64,000 nt of DNA from positions 124,001-188,000 of the forward strand of contig NZ_JAQQGN010000001.1 in assembly GCF_028550595.1 (NCBI RefSeq), written 5' to 3'. Of this stretch, positions 45,253 through 54,400 are shown one piece after another (position 1 is the first letter of the stretch; each line of letters starts with the position of its first letter). The notes beneath the pieces are model-generated. The model did not search any database and was not told the origin of the DNA. It saw only the letters and a program-made list of their open reading frames with translations. Origin of the DNA: Luteimonas sp. BLCC-B24 (GTDB taxonomy: Bacteria > Pseudomonadota > Gammaproteobacteria > Xanthomonadales > Xanthomonadaceae). A program made the position numbers and the translations under genes.

Positions 45253-47292
45253 TCAGCGCGGCGAAGGCGTCGCCGATGCAGGCAACGCGTACTCGATCTC
45301 GTACGCCGGCGGCTCGCCGCCACGGCCGGTGAGGTAATGCTCCATCCACTGCATCAGCCGCAGCGAGTAGTCGTAGCGCGAGGCACCGCGGCTGTTGCCG
45401 TGACCTTCGCCCGGGTACAGCACCAGGCGCACCGGCGCCTGGCCCGCCAGCTGCAGGTAGCGGTAGAGCATGTAGGACTGCATCACCGGCACGCGCGGGT
45501 CCGCCTCGCCGTGCAGGATGAGCGTGGGCGTGCGCGACTTCTGCGCGTGCGTGATCGGACTGGTCTGCCGGAACATCTCCGGGTTGTCCCAGGGCCAGCT
45601 GCGCATGTGCACGAGGTACTGCTCGCGCGGGATGTCGCCGGTGGTGACCAGGCTCGCCTGGTCGGAGATGCCGACGAACATCACCGAGGCCGCGAAGCGC
45701 TCGCTGTAGTAGGTGGCGCCCCAGGCGCTGGCGTAGCCGCCGTAGGAACCGCCGGTGATGCCGACGCGGTCGCGATCGATCAGGCCGGTTTCGATCAGAT
45801 GATCGACGCCGTCGACCAGATCGTCGAACTCCTCCATGCCGGGCCGGCCGTGGCCGAGCTTGGAGAAGGCCACCCCGCGGCCGGTGCTCGAGCGGTAATT
45901 CGGAAAGAACGACGCGAAGCCACGCGCCGCCGCGACCTGCGCGGGCTGCGAATAGGAATTGAGCCAGGCGTTCGAGTAATGCGCTTCCGGCCCGCCGTGC
46001 ACCACCAGGATCAGCGGGACGCGCGCATTGCCGCGGCGCTCGAGCGGATGCACCAGCAGGCCTTCGAGTTCGAGGCCGTCACGCGCGGTGTAGCGCACGA
46101 TCTCCTGACGCGCCAGCCGGACGTCCTTGAGCCACGGATTGCTGTCGGTCAGGCGACGCGCCTCGCTGGCGCCCGGGGTGTACAGGAACACTTCGGACGG
46201 ATGCGCCGGCGTGCTGCCGACCAGCGCGGCCGCGCCCCCCGACGCGACGCTCAGCCCCATGTGCACCGGACCGTCCGCCGCGAGCAGCGTGCGCTGCCCG
46301 GCGCCGTCGACGCCGATCTCGGCGAGCCGGCTGTGCACGCCTTCCTGGCTCAGGAACACCAGCGTCGATGCATCGCGCCAGGCGACGTTCCACACATGGC
46401 CCTCGAGACCGGGCAGAAGATCGCGCTGCGCGCCACCGTCGCGGCCGACGACCGTCAAGCGGCCTTCGCGCGGGTCGTTCTCGTCGGCCGCCGACACGAT
46501 CGCCAGATGCGCACCGTCCGGACTCCAGGCGATTTCGCCGAGCTTGCCCGGATTGTCGACCCGGCCGATCTCGCGTCCCTGCACCGACAGCATGCGCACG
46601 CGCGCGTCCACCATCGTGTCGTCGGTCAGCTGCCGCGGCGTGACGACGATCGCGAGCCGGTCGCCGGCAGGGCTCCAGCGCACCGCCTGCACACTGCCCT
46701 CGACCTCGATGCGGCGCGGCGCGCCCGTGCCGCCGACCTCCGCGATCCACAGCTCGACCGGCCGCCAGTCCTCCTCGTAGACCTTCTGGCTGAACCCCTT
46801 GTCGCGCAGCGCCTTGCGCGCGTCGCTCTCGCGTTGCACCGCCAGCAGGGCGACCTGGCGGCCGTCCGGCGACAGGTCGAACGCATTGATGTCGGCGCGC
46901 AGCTGCGCCGCCACCGTCGATTCGCCGCCCTGCAGCGGAATGGTGTAGAGCCGCCGCGTCTCGTCGCCCTCGCGCTTGGCCAGGTAGGCGATCGCGCGAC
47001 CATCGGGCAACCAGCGCGGCGAAGCGACGTCGACCTTGCCGGCGATGAAGGCGCGCGTCGTGCCGGCGCGGTCGACGACATGCAGTTCGCTGCGCGCCGG
47101 GCCGTCCGGATCCACGCCCAGCGTGCGCGGAACCGACAGCAGATAGGCGATGCTGCCGCCATCGGGGCTGATCTGGGCCTGGGTGACCGCGCGGGTCTGG
47201 GCCACCTGTTCGAGGGTCATGCCACCCGTCGTGGCCGATGCGCCCGTCGCCAGCAGCAGCGCGCAGGCGAGTCCCAAGATCCAACGTGCCAT
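45253..47292 (-). CDS. S9 family prolyl oligopeptidase-type peptidase, exported
   Basis: 679 residues. A signal peptide (LGLACALLLATGASA) is followed by a beta-propeller (about 30-420) with WD-like TolB repeats (SPDGRQVALLAVQ, SPDGAHLAIVSA) and a C-terminal alpha/beta hydrolase domain. The nucleophile is in GGSYGGYAS (about residue 513), and His is in GEGHGNS near the end; Asp is in HGEADPRVP. The layout matches dipeptidyl/acylaminoacyl peptidases of family S9C acting in the periplasm. ATG 47292 begins the signal; longer frames upstream lack one. Confidence 0.93.
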   Translation of the reverse strand: MARWILGLACALLLATGASATTGGMTLEQVAQTRAVTQAQISPDGGSIAYLLSVPRTLGVDPDGPARSELHVVDRAGTTRAFIAGKVDVASPRWLPDGRAIAYLAKREGDETRRLYTIPLQGGESTVAAQLRADINAFDLSPDGRQVALLAVQRESDARKALRDKGFSQKVYEEDWRPVELWIAEVGGTGAPRRIEVEGSVQAVRWSPAGDRLAIVVTPRQLTDDTMVDARVRMLSVQGREIGRVDNPGKLGEIAWSPDGAHLAIVSAADENDPREGRLTVVGRDGGAQRDLLPGLEGHVWNVAWRDASTLVFLSQEGVHSRLAEIGVDGAGQRTLLAADGPVHMGLSVASGGAAALVGSTPAHPSEVFLYTPGASEARRLTDSNPWLKDVRLARQEIVRYTARDGLELEGLLVHPLERRGNARVPLILVVHGGPEAHYSNAWLNSYSQPAQVAAARGFASFFPNYRSSTGRGVAFSKLGHGRPGMEEFDDLVDGVDHLIETGLIDRDRVGITGGSYGGYASAWGATYYSERFAASVMFVGISDQASLVTTGDIPREQYLVHMRSWPWDNPEMFRQTSPITHAQKSRTPTLILHGEADPRVPVMQSYMLYRYLQLAGQAPVRLVLYPGEGHGNSRGASRYDYSLRLMQWMEHYLTGRGGEPPAYEIEYALPASATPSPR

Positions 47293-47526
47293 TCGGACAT
47301 CCCCGTGAAGTCGCAGAGTGGTCCGCGACTTTGACGGGGTTCGGCCGGCGGCGCAATGCGTGGGAACCCCGCCATTGTCCCGGCGAACGCATCGACGCGG
47401 GCCGATGGAACCCGGCTTACGCCTGCACGCGAAGCCCGTACCGCTGCCGGAAGGCCTTCGAGCCAGAAGACATCGGATTCCCGCGTTCAGGAGGCCGACG
47501 CGCAACCACGGGGCTGCCCACCCTGC

Positions 47527-48339
47527 TCAGAGCCCGGTGAGCGCGCGGTGCCGCACGATGCGCGCGGCGATCCGCGGCAGCACGTCGGTCAGGCGCGTCC
47601 GCGCGGCCTCCGGCACGCGCGCGACCAGCGCCTCGGCCTCCAGCGCAGGGAGCGCCCCCCGCCACGCGAACGCGACGCGGTTACTCATTTTCGGCTCGTC
47701 GACCACCAGCACCTGCGCTTCGCCGAACGCCTGCCGCAGCTTCTCGACGTGGTGTTCGGGGTTGCGCACGTACAGGTTGCAGGCCATCACGCCGTCGGCG
47801 GCCAGCGCGTCGCGGCAATCATCGTAGAACGCCTGGGTGGCCAGCACCGCGGGGATGCCGTGTTCGTCGTAGCCGTCGACCAGCAGCACGTCGAACGCGC
47901 CGGTGCGGGCTGCGACGAAACGGGCGCCGTCGTCGACGACGACCGCCAGCCGCGCGTCATCGTCGGGGATGCCGAAATCCCGCCGCAGCGCGACCACGTG
48001 CGGGTTGTTCTCCACGACCTCGATGCGGGTGCCGGGCAGATGCGCATGCGCAAACTTCACCTGCGAGCCGCCGCCGAGACCGACCATGCCGAGCACGCGC
48101 GGCGCGGGCTGCCACAGCAGCGCGGCGAACATCGTGCGGGTGTAGTCGATGAGCAGGCGCGCCGGATCGCCGGCGACCATCCGGCTCTGGGTCTGCGCGC
48201 GGACGAACTGCAGCGAGACGAATCCGTCGTGATGGCGCACGTAGGGACGGCGCAGGCCGTCGGGACCGCGGCCGCGCAGGCGGTCGAACCAGCGCGCGAC
48301 CAGGCCGCGCCGGGAGGACGGTTCGCGTTCCTTCATCAT
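47527..48339 (-). CDS. spermidine synthase-like methyltransferase-fold protein
   Basis: 270 residues. VLGMVGLGGGSQVKFAHAHLPGTRIEVVEN is the nucleotide-binding strand-loop of spermidine synthases, with DDGARFV and DVLLVDGYDEHGIP downstream. The last block (where classical SpeE has the catalytic Asp) reads LLVDGYD, so an active site is plausible, but the N-terminal domain is shorter and atypical. It could be a polyamine aminopropyltransferase or a related transferase; many small SpeE-like proteins are uncharacterised. It overlaps none of its neighbours and precedes (in transcription follows) a 5'-nucleotidase gene 5 bp away. Confidence 0.75.
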   Translation of the reverse strand: MMKEREPSSRRGLVARWFDRLRGRGPDGLRRPYVRHHDGFVSLQFVRAQTQSRMVAGDPARLLIDYTRTMFAALLWQPAPRVLGMVGLGGGSQVKFAHAHLPGTRIEVVENNPHVVALRRDFGIPDDDARLAVVVDDGARFVAARTGAFDVLLVDGYDEHGIPAVLATQAFYDDCRDALAADGVMACNLYVRNPEHHVEKLRQAFGEAQVLVVDEPKMSNRVAFAWRGALPALEAEALVARVPEAARTRLTDVLPRIAARIVRHRALTGL

Positions 48340-48344
48340 GCCAG

Positions 48345-49256
48345 TCAGCGGTTCGACCAGCCGTGGGGCACGTGGCCGGCGGCGACGTGCGGGCGCGCGG
48401 ACTCGATGTTGTGCTGCGAATCGTCGAAGAAGATGTCCGCGCCGAACGCATCGAGGAAGGGCCCCTTCGGACGCCCGCCCAGGAACAGGGCCTCGTCCAG
48501 GCGCACGCCCCAGGCGCGCAGCGTGCGGATCACGCGCTCGTGCGCCGGCGCCGAGCGCGCGGTGACCAGCGCGGTGCGGATCGGCGCGTCCTTGCCCGGC
48601 GGATAGGCGGCCTGCAGGTCGTGCAGCGCGGCGAGAAACCCGCGGAACGGGCCGCCGGTCATCTCCTCGCGCGCACGCTCGCGTTCGTGCTTGTGGAACG
48701 CGTCGAGCCCGCCTTCCTGCGACAGGCGCTCCCCCTCGTCGCCGAAGATCACCGCATCACCGTCGAAGGCGATGCGCAGCTGGTCGTTGCGGTGTGCGGG
48801 CGCACGTGCCGGGATGATGGTCGCCGCGGCGACGCCGTTCTCGAGCGCGCGTCGTACCGATTCGGGATTGGCCGACAGGAAGAGCTGGGTGCCGAACGGC
48901 TTGATGTAGGGCCAGGTCGGCTCGCCCGAGGTGAAGGTCGCGCGGCTGATCCCGAGGTCGTAATGCTGGATCGAGTTGAAGATGCGCAGGCCCGTGTCGG
49001 CGGAGTTGCGCGACAGCAGGATCACCTCGACCCGCGGCGCGTCGGCCGGCGCATCCACGTTCAGGGCCAGCAGCTTGCGCACCAGTGGAAATGCGATGCC
49101 CGGTTCGAGCACGTCGTCCTCGTGCGCTCGCTGGTGTTCGGCGTAGGCGTCGATGCCTTCGGCTTCGAACAGCGCGTGGCTGTCCTCCAGATCGAACAGG
49201 GCGCGCGTGGTGATCGCGATCGTCAGGGTGGGCACGGACAGGTCGGGCATGGGCAT
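48345..49256 (-). CDS. 5'-nucleotidase (cytosolic NT5C1-like family)
   Basis: 303 residues. It belongs to the PF06189-type 5'-nucleotidases: TIAITTRALFDLEDSHALFE at the N-terminus holds an aspartate loop, followed by VEVILLSRNSADTGLRIFNS and ISRATFTSGEPTWPYI. The C-terminal GADIFFDDSQHNI segment supplies the HAD-like Asp pair. It dephosphorylates nucleoside monophosphates such as AMP or IMP in the cytoplasm. Start ATG 49256 or 49250 is equally possible. CATAAT lies ~25 nt upstream on the minus strand. It is 5 bp from the spermidine-synthase-like gene. Confidence 0.87.
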   Translation of the reverse strand: MPMPDLSVPTLTIAITTRALFDLEDSHALFEAEGIDAYAEHQRAHEDDVLEPGIAFPLVRKLLALNVDAPADAPRVEVILLSRNSADTGLRIFNSIQHYDLGISRATFTSGEPTWPYIKPFGTQLFLSANPESVRRALENGVAAATIIPARAPAHRNDQLRIAFDGDAVIFGDEGERLSQEGGLDAFHKHERERAREEMTGGPFRGFLAALHDLQAAYPPGKDAPIRTALVTARSAPAHERVIRTLRAWGVRLDEALFLGGRPKGPFLDAFGADIFFDDSQHNIESARPHVAAGHVPHGWSNR

Positions 49257-49386
49257 CGCAGCAGGACGGAGACACGTCGCCGGGATTATGCGTGATCCCG
49301 GCACGCCGGCCCCTGACCATCGGCACTGGGCCATCGCGGCGCGCCGGCGCAGCGTGGATCATGATCCGCGCCACGAGGAACCCGCC

Positions 49387-50511
49387 ATGGCTCCGACCCG
49401 CCTGTATGCCCTCGCCCTGCTCGCCCTGCTCGCCGCGCCGCTGCACGCAGGCGCGGCACCGCCGGACGACGACGCCTACGCCGAGGCCCGCAGCATCGTG
49501 AGCGGACTGCAGCGCATCGTTGCGCCCACCGGCGTGCAGGAGACGCACACGGTGAGCATCGGGGGGATCGACCAGGTGATCAGCGTGCGCGGCATGGACC
49601 GCGCCAATCCGATCCTGCTGTATCTGCACGGCGGGCCGGCGGCGCCGATGATGCCGGCGTCGTGGACGTTCCAGAAACCCTGGGAAGACTATTTCACCGT
49701 CGTGCAGTGGGATCAGCGCGCCGCGGGCCGGACGTTCCGCGCCAATGATCCGGCGGTCGTCACGCCGACGATCACGATCGACCGTTACGTGGCCGACGCC
49801 GTCGAATTGATCGACTGGCTGCGCACCCGCTACGACAAGCGCAAGGTGATCCTGGTCGGGCACAGCTGGGGCACCGTGATCGGGCTGCGCGTGCTGGCCG
49901 AAGCCCCGGAACGGCTGCACGCCTATGTCGGCATCGGCCAGATCATCCATCCCTGGACCGACGAACCCATCGGCCATGCGTATGCGCTCGCAGCGGCCCG
50001 CGCCGAGGGCAACGCGGCCGCGGTGCATGAACTCGAAGCGCTCGCGCCCTACCCCGGCGACGATCTGCGCAACGGACGCATCGACGCGCAGCGCAAGTGG
50101 GTGATCCGGTACGGCGGCCACAGCGCCTATCGCGACAACTCCGATCACTACTTCCGGTCGCAGCGCCTGTCGCCGGACTACAGCGCCGAAGACCGGCGGG
50201 CGATCGCGGCCGGCAGCGCGCTCACCCTGGACCGCATCCTCGGGGAATGGCGAAGCGTCGACTTCCGCGGCGTGCGCCGCGTGCGGGCGCCGGTGGTGAT
50301 GCTGATGGGCCAGCACGACTTCACCACCCCCTCGCAGCCGGTCGCCGACTGGCTGGATGCGGTGGACGCGCCGTTCAAGCACGGTGTCCGGTTGCCGCAC
50401 TCCGCACACTTCGCGCCGATCGAGCAGCCGGGACGCACGCTAGTGGCCCTTCTCCGGCACGTGCGGCCGCTTGCCGTCGCCGCAGGCGATGGCGCGGCGC
50501 TGGAGGACTGA
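49387..50511 (+). CDS. exported alpha/beta hydrolase (proline iminopeptidase-like)
   Basis: 374 residues. A signal peptide (LYALALLALLAAPLHAGA) precedes the fold. HGGPAAP is the oxyanion loop typical of prolyl aminopeptidases, the nucleophile is in GHSWGTV, Asp in GQHDFTTP and His in PHSAHFAPIEQP. It likely hydrolyses N-terminal prolyl or ester bonds in the periplasm; the substrate is not certain. The gene diverges from the 5'-nucleotidase across 130 bp. ATG 49387 is the start of the signal; GAGGAA lies just upstream. Confidence 0.88.
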   Translation: MAPTRLYALALLALLAAPLHAGAAPPDDDAYAEARSIVSGLQRIVAPTGVQETHTVSIGGIDQVISVRGMDRANPILLYLHGGPAAPMMPASWTFQKPWEDYFTVVQWDQRAAGRTFRANDPAVVTPTITIDRYVADAVELIDWLRTRYDKRKVILVGHSWGTVIGLRVLAEAPERLHAYVGIGQIIHPWTDEPIGHAYALAAARAEGNAAAVHELEALAPYPGDDLRNGRIDAQRKWVIRYGGHSAYRDNSDHYFRSQRLSPDYSAEDRRAIAAGSALTLDRILGEWRSVDFRGVRRVRAPVVMLMGQHDFTTPSQPVADWLDAVDAPFKHGVRLPHSAHFAPIEQPGRTLVALLRHVRPLAVAAGDGAALED

Positions 50512-50517
50512 CGCCGC

Positions 50518-51288
50518 TCAGACCACGAACTGCTCGCTGAGGATGCGTTCCTCGAGATTGTGTTCGGGATCGAACAGCAGGGTGACGGTGTGGGCTCGTG
50601 ATTCGTGGATGGTCACTTCCACTACGTCACGCACCTCGTGCGAGTCGGCGGTGACGCTGACCGGCCGCTTGTAGGGATCGAGCACGCGGAAACGCACTTC
50701 GGTCTCCGCACGCAGGATCGCGCCGCGCCAGCGCCGCGGCCGGAACGGCGCGATCGGCGTCAGCGCCACCACGCCCGCCCCCAGCGGCAGGATGGGGCCG
50801 TGCGCCGAGAAGTTGTAGGCGGTGCTGCCGGCAGCCGTGGACAGGATGACGCCGTCCGCGACGAGTTCTTCCAGCCGCGTGACGCCGTTGAGATCGATGC
50901 GCAGATGCGCGGCCTGGCGTGTCTGACGCAGCAGCGAGACCTCGTTGTACGCGAGCGACGTCACCCGGGTTCCGGCTTCGGTTTCGGCCGTCATTTCCAG
51001 CGGTCGCAGCACGGCCGGCTCGGCGCGTGCGATGCGCGCCAACAGCGCGTCGGGGCGATGCTGGTTCATCAGGAAGCCGACCGTGCCGAGCTTCATACCG
51101 TAGACCGGCTTGCCCAGATGTCCGTGGCGATGCAGCGTCTGCAGCATGAAGCCGTCACCGCCCAGGGCCACGAGCACATCCGCCTCCGCCGGTTCGCACT
51201 GGCCGTGTGAACCGGTCAGCGCAAACAGGGCGCGCTGGGCCTCGTCGGACTGGCTGGCGACGAAGGCGATGCGGGGCGAAGCGGTCAT
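50518..51288 (-). CDS. nadK: NAD kinase
   Basis: 256 residues. It phosphorylates NAD to NADP with ATP. The diagnostic GGDG (residues 43-46) is in [12 protein letters not shown], and NEVSLLR with [23 protein letters not shown] forms the NAD site. Length is a bit shorter than E. coli NadK (292), as in many relatives. The stop is 6 bp from the stop of the hydrolase gene (convergent). It lies downstream of the big GDH gene (51437), but I see no direct link beyond redox cofactors. Confidence 0.95.
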   Translation of the reverse strand: MTASPRIAFVASQSDEAQRALFALTGSHGQCEPAEADVLVALGGDGFMLQTLHRHGHLGKPVYGMKLGTVGFLMNQHRPDALLARIARAEPAVLRPLEMTAETEAGTRVTSLAYNEVSLLRQTRQAAHLRIDLNGVTRLEELVADGVILSTAAGSTAYNFSAHGPILPLGAGVVALTPIAPFRPRRWRGAILRAETEVRFRVLDPYKRPVSVTADSHEVRDVVEVTIHESRAHTVTLLFDPEHNLEERILSEQFVV

Positions 51289-51436
51289 CGGCGGACCCGG
51301 TGATGGACGACGGGCCGCAGCTTAGCGCAGCGTTGATGGCCGGCTCGCGACCACGGCGACGACGGGCGCACCGCGGCCAGGACGTGCCACGGCCGGCGGC
51401 AGGCCCGGGCGCCGCCGATGACGGCGCCCGGACACC

Positions 51437-54400
51437 TCAGCTGCGCTGGACCAGCTGCGACACACGCTGCACCGCGACCGACGCCGTCGGATAGTCGAGC
51501 GCCTTCTGCGCGGACAGCTCGGCCAGCATCGCCAGCGTGAAGCGCAGCGCCGAATCGTCGCGCGCGAGCCACGCCGCGACCTTGTCCTCCGGCGTCGCGC
51601 CCGGCATCGCCAGCACCTGGGACACCAGTGCGCGGTGCTGTTCGCCCAGTTCCTCGCGCAGCACGCCGCGTGCCACCGCATGCCAGCGGCCGTCGACTTC
51701 CAGCGCGTCGATCTGGCTGGTCAGCCACGGCAGGTTCAAGGCCTCGCCCAGGCGGAAGTGCAGACGCGCCACGTCGACCGGCTTCTGCCGGCGCTCGCTC
51801 GCGACCTCGATGATGTCGCAGGCCGCTTCCAGATACGGCAGCGCCGCCAGCTGCTCGGCCAGATCCGCCGGCACGCCCTTGTCGATCCAGGCCTGCAGGC
51901 TGGCGTCGTGCTCGGCACGCTGGCCGTCGGCGATGATCTGCCGGCCGTTGCGGATCGCATGGAAGCCGTCGTGATAACGCTCGACCGCGGTGGTGATGTC
52001 CGGAATCGCACCCGGCCGGGCCAGCAGCCAGCGGGTGAAGGCGCGCTGCAGGTTCCAGATCACCTGCAGGGCATCGACCTGCACGGATTCGGGCACCGTG
52101 CCGTCGAGTGCATCGATGCGGTTCCACAGGGCCCGCGCGTCGATCGTCTCGCGGGTGATGGTGAACGCCTTGGCCACCTCGCCCGGCGTACGTCCGCTGT
52201 CCTCCTGCATGCGCATCAGGAAGGTCGCGCCCATGCGGTTGATCATCTGGTTGGTCACCGCGGTGGCGATGATCTCGCGCTTCAGGCGGTGGTCTTCCAT
52301 CACGGCCGCATACTTCTTCTGCAGCGGCTGCGGGAAGTAGCGCTGCAGCTCGCGCGACAGGTACGGATCCTCGGGGATGTCGGACGCCAGCATCTGGTCG
52401 AACGCGACGAGCTTGCTGTAGGACAGCAGCACCGACAGCTCGGGACGGGTCAGGCCCAGGCCCTTGGCCTTGCGCTCGGAAATCTCGGCATCCGACGGCA
52501 GGAACTCGATCTGGCGGTCGAGCAGGCCCTGCGCTTCCAGCGTGCGGATGAAGTGCCGCTTCGAGCCCAGGCGCGAGACGCTCATGCGCTCCATCAGGCT
52601 CAATGCCTGGTTCTGCCGGTAGTTGTCCCACAGCACCAGTTCGGCGACCTCGTCGGTCATCGACGCCAGCAGCTTGTTGCGCGCGGGCACCGTGAGCTTC
52701 TTCGACTGCACCACGGCGTTGAGCAGGATCTTGATGTTGACCTCGTGGTCCGAGGTGTCCACACCGGCCGAGTTGTCGATGAAATCGGTGTTGAGCAGCA
52801 CGCCGTGCTGGGCGGCTTCGATGCGGCCGAGCTGGGTGAGACCCAGGTTGCCGCCCTCGCCGACGACCTTGCAGCGCAGGTCACGGCCATCGACGCGCAG
52901 CGGGTTGTTGGCGCGGTCGCCGACGTCGGCATGGGTTTCACTCGATGCCTTGACGTAGGTGCCGATGCCGCCGTTCCACAGCAGGTCGACCGGCGCTCGC
53001 AGGATGGCCGACATCAGTTCGTTCGGACTGATGGACGTCGCATCGCCTTCGATACCCAGCGCCTGACGCGCTTCGGGCGAGAGCGGAATCGACTTCGCGC
53101 TGCGCGGCCACACGCCACCGCCCTTGGCGATCAGCGCGCGGTCGTAGTCCTCCCAGCTCGAACGCGGCAGCGCGAACATGCGCTTGCGCTCGGCGAACGA
53201 GCGCGCGGCATCGGGATCCGGATCGATGAAGATGTGCCGGTGGTCGAACGCGGCGACCAGGCGGATGTGCTCGCTGAGCAGCATGCCGTTGCCGAACACG
53301 TCGCCGGACATGTCACCCACACCCACGCAGGTGAAGTCCTCGGTCTGCGAGTTGCGGCCCATCGCGCGGAAATGGCGCTTCACCGACTCCCATGCACCGC
53401 GCGCGGTGATGCCCATGCCCTTGTGGTCGTAGCCGACCGAGCCGCCGGAGGCGAAGGCGTCATCGAGCCAGAAGCCGTGCTCGCGGGCGATGCCGTTGGC
53501 GGTGTCGGAGAACGTGGCCGTGCCCTTGTCGGCCGCCACCACGAGGTAGGGGTCGTTGTCGTCGTGCCGCACCACGTCGCGCGGCGGCACGATTTCGCCG
53601 TCGACGATGTTGTCGGTGATCTCGAGCAGCCCGTTGATGAAGAGCGTGTAGCAGGCCACGCCCTCGGCGAACTGGGCATCACGGTCACCGCCGACCGGAG
53701 GACGCTTGACGATGAAGCCGCCCTTCGAACCCACCGGCACGATGACGGTGTTCTTGACCATCTGCGCCTTGACCAGGCCGAGCACCTCGGTGCGGAAATC
53801 CTCGCGACGGTCCGACCAGCGCAGGCCGCCGCGCGCGACCGGTCCGAAGCGCAGGTGCACGCCTTCCACGCGCGGGCCGTAGACGAAGATCTCGCGGTAG
53901 GGGCGCGGCTTGGGCAGATCGGGGACGCGCGCCGAATCGAATTTGAAGCTGATCGTCTCCAGCAGGCCGCCGGTCCTGGCGCGCTGGTAGTAGCTGGTGC
54001 GCAGCGTCGCGTCGATGACGCCGAGATAGCTGCGCAGGATGCGGTCCTCGTCGAGGCTGGACACACGGTCGAGCAGGCCCTTGAGCGCGCTCCGCGCGGC
54101 CTCGTACCGCGTGGCGCGCTCGGCGCCGCGGGCATCGAGCAGCGGCTGCAGCGCGGTGCGCGTCGCCTCGTCACCGGCCGACAGGGCCTGCAGCTGGGCG
54201 GCGAACGTGTGCGCACCGTCCTCGATCTGCGCGCGGCTCGCATGGCCGATCGATGGATCGAAACGGGCTTCGAACACCTCCACCAGCAGGCGCGCGAGCA
54301 GCGGATAGCGGCCGAATGTGTCTTCCACGTAGGCCTGGGAGAACGGCACGCCCACCTGCAGCAGATACTTGCAGTAGCCACGCAGCATCGCGACCTGACG